Below are positions 5,912 to 12,428 of a stretch of 14,648 nucleotides of DNA, in pieces (positions within the stretch are counted from its first letter, which is position 1; the number at the start of each line of letters is the position of its first letter). Both the position numbers and the translations under genes were made by a program. The notes below the pieces were generated by a model. It was not told the DNA's origin. It was given only the letters and a program-made list of their open reading frames with translations, and did not search any database. The stretch is from an uncultured Collinsella sp. (GTDB taxonomy: Bacteria > Actinomycetota > Coriobacteriia > Coriobacteriales > Coriobacteriaceae): positions 1 through 14,648 of the forward strand of contig URYW01000043.1 of NCBI GenBank assembly GCA_900552145.1, given 5' to 3'.

Positions 5912-6778
5912 TTATTTGCCCGAAGCTACGCCCATGCCGTAGCCGATGATCAGGCCGTGCATCTCAGCGTAATAGGAATCCAGGCCGTTACAGGGCATGA
6001 TGATAGTCTTGGAGCCTGGCCAGCGCTCCACAATGCGGCTGGTAAGCGCCTGGGCTCCAGATTCGTTCTCAACGTGATCGATGATGACCTCGCCGCCCGT
6101 GAAACCCTCGGCCTCCATGGTGTCGACAATCTTGGTGAGCATCTTCTTTTCGCCGCGCGTGTGCCCAACGAGTTCAATTTTGCCCGCTTCGCTCGCCGTG
6201 CCCAAAATGCGGATATTGAGCTTGTTGGCAATGACGCCGGCTGCCTTAGGAATGCGTCCGGCCTTCGCAAGGTTTTCGTAATTACACAGGCTAAAGAGGA
6301 TCTTGCTGTTCTGCTCCAAGCTATCAAAGTAAGCGCAGGCGTCCTCAAAGGAAACATCCGGGTTACACGCAAGATATCGATCTAACAGTGAGAAGATCAG
6401 GTCCATCTTGCCGCCCGCTGCCCGCGAATTGACCAGGTGAATCTGGCGGGTGGGCTCCTCGGCAAGTACCATATCGCGTGCCGTAGCAGCAGCATTGTAG
6501 CTTCCCGAGACGCCCTTAGAGATGGGCATGCAGATGGTCTTGTCTGCCAATTTGAAGAGCTCGGCCCACTCCCCTACGCTGGGACAAGCGCTCGAAGAAG
6601 CGTTCGTCTCCGCCTGAACAGCGCAGTTGAGCTCATGAACATCGAGCGAAAGGTCATCGACGAATTCACGCTCCCCCACTCGAATTTTGAGGGGCGCAAA
6701 TGCAAAGGTGGTATGGGGTGCGGTCGGTTGCCAATCGCGGAGGTTACAGCTTGAATCGGAGATAAGTGCCCAGCTCAT
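5912..6778 (-). CDS. DegV family protein (fatty-acid-binding fold, divergent ligand site)
   Basis: DegV/FakB proteins carry a fatty acid, often for phosphorylation by FakA. This 288-residue protein has the N-terminal DSS motif (residues 8-10), the PSVGEW segment (66-71), ISKGVSGSYNAA (86-97) and a family-length C-terminal domain. Two usual features are changed: the TSxPS loop reads SACPS (63-67), and the C-terminal IGxHxGPG stretch reads IGYGMGVASGK, with Tyr where a His is expected to hold the carboxylate. It may therefore bind another ligand. AAAGGA (6784-6789) is the Shine-Dalgarno for the ATG at 6778. No fakA-like kinase is in the window. It faces the DUF1836 gene and shares a terminator and an upstream dyad with it. 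Confidence 0.86.
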   Translation of the reverse strand: MSWALISDSSCNLRDWQPTAPHTTFAFAPLKIRVGEREFVDDLSLDVHELNCAVQAETNASSSACPSVGEWAELFKLADKTICMPISKGVSGSYNAAATARDMVLAEEPTRQIHLVNSRAAGGKMDLIFSLLDRYLACNPDVSFEDACAYFDSLEQNSKILFSLCNYENLAKAGRIPKAAGVIANKLNIRILGTASEAGKIELVGHTRGEKKMLTKIVDTMEAEGFTGGEVIIDHVENESGAQALTSRIVERWPGSKTIIMPCNGLDSYYAEMHGLIIGYGMGVASGK

Positions 6779-6792
6779 AGAGGGTCCTTTCT

Positions 6793-6813
6793 AATTGTTC
6801 TTCAACAATTATA
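6793..6813 (-). promoter_or_regulatory. degV -10 region with overlapping dyad
   Basis: On the minus strand a perfect -10 TATAAT spans 6813-6808; no good -35 is seen, which would fit an activated promoter. A 7-bp perfect dyad, AATTGTT / AACAATT (6793-6799 and 6804-6810, 4-base centre), overlaps the -10 and the predicted start of transcription, so it may be a repressor operator. Confidence 0.55.
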
Positions 6814-6833
6814 GCTTTCTTGCTGACCGATTG

Positions 6834-6868
6834 GGCCGCTATCTAGTATTCAAAACTAGATAGCGGCC
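6834..6868. promoter_or_regulatory. Perfect 14-bp dyad upstream of degV
   Basis: Arms 6834-6847 and 6855-6868 pair perfectly around the 7-base centre ATTCAAA. There is no T tract on either side, so it is not a normal terminator. Bases 6846-6864 match 17 of 19 bases of the site before the DUF1836 gene, including the centre. It ends 20 bases from the degV -10, where a -35 or an activator would lie. Confidence 0.6.
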
Positions 6869-6876
6869 TGGACTAA

Positions 6877-6917
6877 AGATAAAAGAATGGACCTCGCGAC
6901 TTAAAGCCACGAGGTCC
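6877..6917 (-). terminator. Terminator after the NlpC/P60 gene
   Basis: GGACCTCG (6889-6896) and CGAGGTCC (6910-6917) form an 8-bp stem with a 13-base loop. On the minus strand it is followed by a T-rich stretch (ATTCTTTTATCTTT). It lies 26 bases after the stop codon at 6943. Confidence 0.7.
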
Positions 6918-6942
6918 GCATTCACACGCTGTGTAAGATGAC

Positions 6943-8070
6943 TTAGTAACGCACGAAGATATAGTTATTGTTCATGCCGGCGGCAACGGAGCTGATGATA
7001 ACACCCGTGTTGTAGTCGGAAGCATGAATCATCTGACCACCACCGATGTAAATGCCGGTGTGGTACGAGTTGACCACAACGTCACCGGGCTGCGGATCGG
7101 ACACACGCGTCCAGCCCATAAAGGTACCCGTGGTGCCCAGGCGGCAATAGCGACCAGTGAGGCAATAGCTAACAAAACCAGAGCAGTCGAAGCTGTTCGG
7201 GCCAATTCCGCCCCAGGAATAAGCGCAACCAAGCTTACTGTATGCACGCGAGACAACAGAACCGCCATCGACGGACTGGCTCGGAGCAGAAGGCGTCGGA
7301 GCCGGAGCAGGCGTAGAGGGCTGCGGCGTCGGAGCAGGTGCCGGCGTAGGAGCCGGGGTGTTGCCGCCCTGGTTGTTGTTATTGCTGGTCTGGCCACCGT
7401 TGTTGGTGTTCTCGGTCGTACCGGCAGTCTCGTTGCTCACCGTGGCCTTCTCGGCGGTGCTGGCGTTGATGCCGGCCTGCAGCGCGGCGTTGGCCTCGGC
7501 CTCTGCGGCAAGCTCCGCTTGCAGCTGCGAATCTAGAGAGTTTACGACGTTCTGGGCTTCAGCCTGCTGGGCGTTAAGCTCGTCAACATTCTTTTGCGTG
7601 GCGGCGACGTTCTTTTCCTGCTCGGACTGCTTATCGGTGAGCTGCTGCTTAAGCTCCTTGACCTCTTGAAAGGTCTGAGCTTGCTTATCGGAAACTTTGC
7701 CGTAGTAGAACAGACGGTTGAGCATATCGCTCAGGTCATCGACACCCGTCAGAACCTGAAGTAGGCTCAGGCCACCGGTCTTGTACTCGCCTGCCACGTA
7801 GGTGGAAAGCTTGGCCTGACCATCGGCGATCTCCTGCTGCTTTTGCGTGATCTCGCCAGCAGTCTGATCGAGCGCCTGCGTCTGCGTGGCGAGCTCATCG
7901 TAAATCTGCTGGGTTTGGGTACCGATCTGCTCGAGCTTCGTACGAGCGGCGGCAAGGTCGGATGCGGTATCGGCGTAGGCAGGAGCCGCGAGGCCCAAGC
8001 CCAAAACACAAGCGAGGGTTGCCGTAGCAGCGCAGCGTGCCATGTTTTTGTGCGTGTTTGCTGTGCGCAT
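6943..8070 (-). CDS. Secreted NlpC/P60 peptidoglycan endopeptidase with coiled coil
   Basis: The 375-residue precursor has a signal peptide (1-33: basic start, hydrophobic core, AYA-D cleavage site), a long Gln/Glu/Ala-rich coiled coil (about 36-200), an Asn/Gly-rich then Pro/Ala/Thr-rich linker (210-265) and a C-terminal NlpC/P60 domain (268-375). The catalytic Cys296 is in FDCSGF, His337 in YHTG and a third polar residue, His349, in MIHAS. This layout is that of RipA/CwlO-type hydrolases, which cut D-iGlu-mDAP type bonds and are often held inactive by the coiled coil or an FtsEX partner. AAAGGAAG precedes the ATG at 8070 by about 4 bases. It follows apt after 32 bases, so it may be co-transcribed with apt and the FHA/MerR pair. 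A terminator follows. Confidence 0.93.
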   Translation of the reverse strand: MRTANTHKNMARCAATATLACVLGLGLAAPAYADTASDLAAARTKLEQIGTQTQQIYDELATQTQALDQTAGEITQKQQEIADGQAKLSTYVAGEYKTGGLSLLQVLTGVDDLSDMLNRLFYYGKVSDKQAQTFQEVKELKQQLTDKQSEQEKNVAATQKNVDELNAQQAEAQNVVNSLDSQLQAELAAEAEANAALQAGINASTAEKATVSNETAGTTENTNNGGQTSNNNNQGGNTPAPTPAPAPTPQPSTPAPAPTPSAPSQSVDGGSVVSRAYSKLGCAYSWGGIGPNSFDCSGFVSYCLTGRYCRLGTTGTFMGWTRVSDPQPGDVVVNSYHTGIYIGGGQMIHASDYNTGVIISSVAAGMNNNYIFVRY

Positions 8071-8102
8071 GTAGCTTCCTTTCCAGTAACTAAGGGTAAC
8101 GG

Positions 8103-8633
8103 CTAGTCCACCGTCACCAGACTAAAGAGCTCCACATCGTCATTAGACGGCGTGAGCTTCTCGCGCGGGTTGAGAAACGCAAGCTCAAGGATACAACCGT
8201 AACCGACAAGCTTTGCGCCCATATCTCGCACCAGTTTACCTGTTGCCTCGACGGTTCCGCCCGTCGCGACCAAGTCGTCCAGAATCAACACGGTATCTTT
8301 AGAGCTGATAGCGTCGGCATGGATCTCAATTGAATCGGTGCCGTACTCGAGCTCGTAGCTCTGGCTCACGGTCTCGCGCGGCAGCTTGCCCGGTTTACGT
8401 GCGGGAACAAAGCCGGCGCCAAGGGCTACAGCCACCGGTACGCCAACCATAAAGCCGCGAGCCTCGGGACCCACGACCTTGGTGATTCCCATGCCGGCAA
8501 AGTGTTCGGCGAGGGCATCGGTCATGGCTTTGAGCGCCTCGGGATTGCCAAAGAGCGGCGTGATGTCTTTAAAGATGACTCCGGGCTCGGGATAGTCGGG
8601 GATGTCGACGAGTTGAGATAAGAAGTCGTACAT
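8103..8633 (-). CDS. apt: Adenine phosphoribosyltransferase
   Basis: The enzyme salvages adenine with PRPP to give AMP. The 176-residue length is typical. Residues 11-30 (IPDYPEPGVIFKDITPLFGN) are the family N-terminal signature, PEARGFMVGVPVA (56-68) the base-binding region, and VLILDDLVATGGT (115-127) the PRPP-binding motif. I placed the start at the ATG at 8633 because GAAAGGT lies about 7 bases upstream; a longer frame to 8648 would start at TTG and use that ribosome site as coding sequence. It lies 40 bases after the MerR gene and 32 bases before the NlpC/P60 gene, all on the same strand. Confidence 0.96.
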   Translation of the reverse strand: MYDFLSQLVDIPDYPEPGVIFKDITPLFGNPEALKAMTDALAEHFAGMGITKVVGPEARGFMVGVPVAVALGAGFVPARKPGKLPRETVSQSYELEYGTDSIEIHADAISSKDTVLILDDLVATGGTVEATGKLVRDMGAKLVGYGCILELAFLNPREKLTPSNDDVELFSLVTVD

Positions 8634-8673
8634 TGCATGACCTTTCAATGGGTTGCCGAAATTTCAGCTGAGG

Positions 8674-9552
8674 TTATTTGCCTGCGGTGGCGGTGCCGGA
8701 TTGCGAAGGGGCGACGACCTTGAGCGGCTTTACGAGAGAATCCTCGTGCGAAGCCGGCATGGCTGTCTCTTCGTTTTTGGCCTTGGTGGACTCGGAGCGA
8801 GTGATTTCCTCATCGAGTGCATCGATGTCGGCGTCCTCGACCACGGCGTTGAGCGACTCAAAAACGCGGTTCTTGAGCAGCGCAGTGTGCACACCTTCCG
8901 TCAGGTCGTGAAGCTTCTTAAACGCACGCTCGAGCTTGGCGTCGCGCTCGTCATCGGAGGTATCCATGCCGAGCATGCTCACGAGCACCTGCTCAAACAT
9001 CGAGGACTCGCGGTTGGCGGAAGACACGTACTGACGCAGGTTGCGCGGCTCGATATGGAAGCGCGACAGCTCGGAGCAGTAGCGGATGATCGGGAAATCG
9101 CGACCATCGACGAGCTCACGATTTTGCGGGCTCTTGATGATGCGAATGAGGTCGTTCTCGGCGAGCGAGCGGATAAACGAAATCTCGACGCCCAGCATAT
9201 CGGGAATGGTCTCGATGGGATGCAGCTTTTGCTTTGTCTCCTTGGGCTCCGTCTTGAGTGGAACATCGGACAGCAAGCCCACCTCGTAGGCGAGCGTTGA
9301 CAGGTCCGTGGCGTTTTCCAAGCGCTGCTTAATTACGTTGAGCGGCATGTAGCGAGTCTTCTGCAAGTGCAGAATGACCTCCAGGCGATCAACGTCCTCC
9401 TTGGAGTACTGACGGTATCCCTTAGGCGTACGATGAGGGGTAATGAGCCCCTCATCCTCTAGAAATCTAATTTTTGAGTTCGAAAGATCGGGGTATGCGC
9501 CTCGAAGTAGGTTGACGACTTGGCCGATACTCAGATAGTTGCGTTCGGCCAT
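8674..9552 (-). CDS. MerR-family regulator, FtsR (Rv1828)-like
   Basis: The protein (292 residues) starts with a MerR winged helix (6-65: YLSIGQVVNLL, SKIRFLEDEGLITPHRTPKGYRQYS, DVDRLEVILHLQK). A second segment (about 108-180, LHPIETIPDMLGVEISFIRSLAENDLI...) resembles the C-terminal effector-like part of the actinobacterial FtsR/Rv1828 group, which in Corynebacterium activates ftsZ. It is much longer than metal-sensing MerR proteins and shows no conserved Cys pair. The C-terminal 60 residues are acidic then Ala/Ser/Thr-rich and probably disordered. The ATG at 9552 follows the FHA gene after 3 bases, with GGTGAG as ribosome site inside the end of that gene. The FHA-MerR pair is conserved in Actinobacteria, supporting a cell-division or growth role. 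Confidence 0.84.
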   Translation of the reverse strand: MAERNYLSIGQVVNLLRGAYPDLSNSKIRFLEDEGLITPHRTPKGYRQYSKEDVDRLEVILHLQKTRYMPLNVIKQRLENATDLSTLAYEVGLLSDVPLKTEPKETKQKLHPIETIPDMLGVEISFIRSLAENDLIRIIKSPQNRELVDGRDFPIIRYCSELSRFHIEPRNLRQYVSSANRESSMFEQVLVSMLGMDTSDDERDAKLERAFKKLHDLTEGVHTALLKNRVFESLNAVVEDADIDALDEEITRSESTKAKNEETAMPASHEDSLVKPLKVVAPSQSGTATAGK

Positions 9553-9555
9553 TCC

Positions 9556-9990
9556 CTACTCACCGGTTTCGATGCGCTCCGGCGTGCTCTCGTGGTAGAT
9601 GAGCGTAAACGTACCGATCTGGACGGAAGAACCGTCGTGCAGCGGGGCCGCGTTGACTATGGCACCGTCGACCCAGGTGCCATTGAGCGAGCCCAGGTCC
9701 TCGATGCGAGCTCCGAGGCCCTCGCGAATAATGCGCGCGTGGCTGCGCGAAACAGTCATGTCGTTGAGGAAGATGCCGTTCGCGGGATCGCGGCCGATGG
9801 TGGTCACGTCGTCCTCGAGCTCAAAGGCGGCACCAGTCTGCGGACCCTTGACGATGGACAGAACGGGGGCGGTGATGCGCACGTTGGCCATGAGGTCGGG
9901 AACGGTGACGTCGCTTGAAGGCACGCGGAATACGCAGGTAGCGTCAGCAGTCTTATCATTCTGAGGCATATTGTTAACCATGTTGTCCAT
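9556..9990 (-). CDS. FHA-domain protein, GarA/OdhI-like
   Basis: The protein (144 residues) has a flexible N-terminus and one FHA domain (about 42-133) with the phosphothreonine-binding residues GR (66-67), SRSH (81-84) and SLNGT (101-105). The N-terminal ADATCVFRVP (15-24) resembles the ETTSVFR phosphorylation site of mycobacterial GarA; only one Thr (Thr18) remains where GarA has two. GarA and OdhI bind their own phospho-tail or, unphosphorylated, inhibit 2-oxoglutarate and glutamate enzymes. I used the ATG at 9990 (AGGGG about 5 bases upstream); the longer frame starts at TTG at 10023. A possible -10, TATGAT, lies at 10046-10041. The MerR gene follows after 3 bases. Function by homology; the kinase is not in the window. 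Confidence 0.85.
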   Translation of the reverse strand: MDNMVNNMPQNDKTADATCVFRVPSSDVTVPDLMANVRITAPVLSIVKGPQTGAAFELEDDVTTIGRDPANGIFLNDMTVSRSHARIIREGLGARIEDLGSLNGTWVDGAIVNAAPLHDGSSVQIGTFTLIYHESTPERIETGE

Positions 9991-10056
9991 GACAACCCCT
10001 AACTTATCGCGGACGTGCCGCAAATAATGAACCGTACGTAATCATACCCCAACGAA

Positions 10057-10761
10057 TCAGTCTTCGATTTCAGGGTTCAGAAAGTCGATGTCCTCGTCCT
10101 CGGGATGCGCGAGAGCCTGTTTAATGGCCACTCCGCCCTTAATGGAGTAGATGACAGCCGTGAGCATGGAGAAGATCACGCCGCCGTACACAAAGAAGAT
10201 GCCGAGGGGCACCGAGCTTCCGTTGAGGCCCGGGAAGGCCTTAAGGGTTGAAGGTAAAAGATGCAGGCCGTCAATAACGGGGAACCCGAGCAGCATGAGC
10301 GAGAAGCCGGTCATGAGCAGCGCTGTGGCAATCTTTCCGGGGAAGACGACATCGATGGGGCGACGGTGATAATGACGCACGATAAGCGTGCCGATGCCCA
10401 GATAGATGTCGCGGCCGATAATGAGCACGCAGACCCAGATGGGCAGCTCTCCGCGGACCACCAGTCCCAGCACGCCGGTGAACAGCAGCGCGCGGTCGCA
10501 AATGGGATCCATGACCTTGCCGAGCCACGAGACCGTCTTAGTCATGCGGGCGATCTGCCCGTCCATCCAGTCGGTGGAGGCGGCAACGGCGTAGATAACG
10601 ATGGCGATGACACGGTTGTTATCCGTCACAAACAGGTACAGGAATACCAGGGTGAGGATCAGGCGCGTAAAGGTGATGAAATTGGAGATCGTAAAGATCT
10701 TATTCGACGGGTAATCGGAAGTGCCGATAAGCTCCTTTTTGATCTTCTTTTTGATGCCCAC
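10057..10761 (-). CDS. pgsA: CDP-alcohol phosphatidyltransferase, PgsA-like
   Basis: This integral membrane enzyme (234 residues) joins a CDP-diacylglycerol phosphatidyl group to an alcohol, probably glycerol-3-phosphate. The full signature D64-WM-D67-G68-QI-A71-R72-x8-G81-x3-D85-x3-D89 is present, and about six hydrophobic helices can be seen (e.g. 28-45, 50-63, 91-103, 107-127, 144-163, 186-206). The N-terminus is Lys-rich, then FTISNFITFTRLIL, as in PgsA (NxxTxxR). I chose the GTG at 10761, with GGGGGAG 4 bases upstream; the ATG codons at 10836, 10851 and 10896 are in frame but lack good ribosome sites, and the last lies within a large dyad. The C-terminal tail is acidic. Other CDP-alcohol transferases are possible. 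It lies upstream of the FHA-MerR pair. Confidence 0.86.
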   Translation of the reverse strand: MGIKKKIKKELIGTSDYPSNKIFTISNFITFTRLILTLVFLYLFVTDNNRVIAIVIYAVAASTDWMDGQIARMTKTVSWLGKVMDPICDRALLFTGVLGLVVRGELPIWVCVLIIGRDIYLGIGTLIVRHYHRRPIDVVFPGKIATALLMTGFSLMLLGFPVIDGLHLLPSTLKAFPGLNGSSVPLGIFFVYGGVIFSMLTAVIYSIKGGVAIKQALAHPEDEDIDFLNPEIED

Positions 10762-10887
10762 AGGACTCCCCCGCTGGTTAACGACAAAACTTTCGATACT
10801 ATACCCGTTCCGGCGATGTCTATCCAGCGTAAGCATAGAGAGTCCAGACATGTGGAGGGCGCTTTTAGGCGGCGGGGATTTCGCATT

Positions 10888-10946
10888 CGTGTACATCAGC
10901 CTCCAAACATGTCGAAAAATGTCGATTTTGGTGGCTGATGTACACG
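10888..10946. repeat. 59-bp imperfect palindrome upstream of pgsA
   Basis: CGTGTACATCAGCC (10888-10901) pairs perfectly with 10933-10946; after one T-T mismatch 5 more pairs follow (10903-10907 with 10927-10931). The 19-base loop contains two copies of ATGTCGA (10909-10915 and 10919-10925). A TTTT on the plus side is too short for a firm terminator call, and no plus-strand gene precedes it. It could be a leader hairpin of pgsA, an operator or an interspersed element. Confidence 0.6.
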
Positions 10947-11011
10947 TTTTGATTCGGTGGTTACATCGAGCGGGAACGTTGTTGCTTTAAGCAAAATAAT
11001 CATGGTGATTA

Positions 11012-11045
11012 AAACAAAAAAGGTCAGGCACTAGGTGCCTGACCT
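11012..11045 (-). terminator. Terminator of the tRNA-Pro gene
   Basis: A perfect 10-bp stem (11021-11030 with 11036-11045) with a 5-base loop is followed on the minus strand by TTTTTTGTTT. It starts 9 bases past the tRNA CCA end. Confidence 0.92.
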
Positions 11046-11054
11046 GCAAACTTC

Positions 11055-11131
<77 letters not shown>

Positions 11132-11173
11132 AAGCTATTGTTTGTTGCTCTGCTCTCGCTCGCAACAGGGAGT

Positions 11174-11203
11174 ATATTAACCCGAAACTTTGGACTTGTG
11201 CAA
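11174..11203 (-). promoter_or_regulatory. Promoter of tRNA-Pro
   Basis: On the minus strand TTGCAC (11203-11198) is followed after 18 bases by TAATAT (11179-11174), giving a leader of about 36 bases before the tRNA. The -35 lies just past the coaBC stop codon. Confidence 0.65.
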
Positions 11204-11211
11204 GAACTTTT

Positions 11212-12426
11212 TTATAAATTTTGAAGCAAGTCCAAAATTGTATCTGCGAGCTGGGGTTTTGTTAGCACGGGAAGTTCTTGCGTGCCCGTTGTGCTCACAA
11301 TCCAGGCCTTGTTAGTGTCGGTTCCAAAGCCCGAATCGGCGCGCGAAACATCGTTGGCGATAATGGCATCGCAACCCTTGCGGGCGAGCTTTCGCCGAGC
11401 GTACTCCACGACGTTATCGGTCTCGGCCGCAAAGCCGATCACGCACCGCTCCCCCTTTTGGCGCGAAAGCTCGGCCAAGATGTCAACGGTCTCGACCAGT
11501 TCAATGCGATCCAAACGCTCGTTGGACTTTTTGAGTTTATGGTCGGCTGGAGCGGCGGGTGTGTAGTCAGCGACGGCAGCCGCACAAATGGCCGCATCGG
11601 CCGTCTGAAAGGCGCTCAGAGCCGCCTGCAGCATCTCTGTGGCGGTTTGCACACGCACGCACTCCACGCCGCGGGGAACATCAAGCGATGTCGGTCCCAG
11701 CACAAGCGTGACCTCGGCACCGCGGCGAGTGGCCTCCCCCGCCAGGGCGATGCCCATCTTGCCCGACGACCGGTTGCCAATGAATCGCACGGGGTCGATC
11801 GGCTCGTGCGTGGGGCCAGCGGTAATCACGATGCGCTTACCTGCTAGGTCCTGAGGCACGGGATTGAGCACCTCACAGACAGCCTCGACGATGTCCTCGG
11901 GCTCGCTCATGCGTCCCGTGTCCACATCGCCGCAGGCAAGGTAGCCACTGCCCGGACCCACCACATGCACGCCGCGGTCGCGCAGCGTGGCCATGTTGGC
12001 TTGCGTCGCCGGCGCCTTCCACATGCCGTTGTTCATGGCCGGCGCGATCACGACGGGTCGCGGCGTTGCCAGCAGCGTGGTGGAAATGAGGTCGTCGGCG
12101 ATGCCGTTGGCCATCTTGGCGATGATATTGGCCGTCGCGGGCGCCACGACCACCAGATCGGGCTCCTGCGCAAGCGAGATGTGGTGGATGGGGTCAGACG
12201 GGTCGTCGAATAGCCCAACCGCGACCGGCTCATTGGTGAGTGCGCGGAAGGTAAGCGGCCCCACGAACTCCGTGGCATGCTCGCTCATAATGACCTTGAC
12301 GTGCGCGCCGCGCTTTTGCAGCAGGCGCACGATATTGCACGACTTATAGGCGGCGATCCCGCCGGTAATGCCCAGCAGGATCGTTTTTCCCTCAAGTTGA
12401 ATTGAATTGTTGGATGCCGCCGTCAT
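11212..12426 (-). CDS. coaBC: Bifunctional phosphopantothenoylcysteine decarboxylase / phosphopantothenate-cysteine ligase
   Basis: The enzyme makes 4'-phosphopantetheine from phosphopantothenate and cysteine, two steps of coenzyme A synthesis. The 404 residues cover both domains. The FMN-dependent CoaC half (about 12-188) has GITGGIAAYK (19-28), the catalytic His in HHISLA (81-86), PAMNNGMW (129-136) and the flap Cys165 in GYLACGDVDTGRM. The CoaB half (about 195-402) has AGPTHEPIDPVRFIGNRSSGKMG (203-225) and the Lys cluster KLKK (297-300). AGGAAG is 7-8 bases upstream of the ATG at 12426. The preceding gene ends 2 bases before, so it closes an operon with cysteine desulfurase, Nif3 and the zinc-ribbon protein. 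An inverted repeat, 11189-11198 with 11227-11236, straddles its stop codon without a clear T tract. Confidence 0.96.
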   Translation of the reverse strand: MTAASNNSIQLEGKTILLGITGGIAAYKSCNIVRLLQKRGAHVKVIMSEHATEFVGPLTFRALTNEPVAVGLFDDPSDPIHHISLAQEPDLVVVAPATANIIAKMANGIADDLISTTLLATPRPVVIAPAMNNGMWKAPATQANMATLRDRGVHVVGPGSGYLACGDVDTGRMSEPEDIVEAVCEVLNPVPQDLAGKRIVITAGPTHEPIDPVRFIGNRSSGKMGIALAGEATRRGAEVTLVLGPTSLDVPRGVECVRVQTATEMLQAALSAFQTADAAICAAAVADYTPAAPADHKLKKSNERLDRIELVETVDILAELSRQKGERCVIGFAAETDNVVEYARRKLARKGCDAIIANDVSRADSGFGTDTNKAWIVSTTGTQELPVLTKPQLADTILDLLQNL

Positions 12427-12428
12427 CG

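Noticed and set aside
6834..6868. The 14-bp dyad as a terminator of the NlpC/P60 gene
   Set aside because: There is no T tract on either strand, another hairpin with a T-rich tail (6877-6917) already serves that gene, and the dyad sequence recurs upstream of a second gene.
11189..11236. 10-bp inverted repeat straddling the coaBC stop codon as a terminator
   Set aside because: The loop is 28 bases, there is no T tract after the minus-strand hairpin, and the left arm overlaps the tRNA promoter; kept only as a remark under coaBC.
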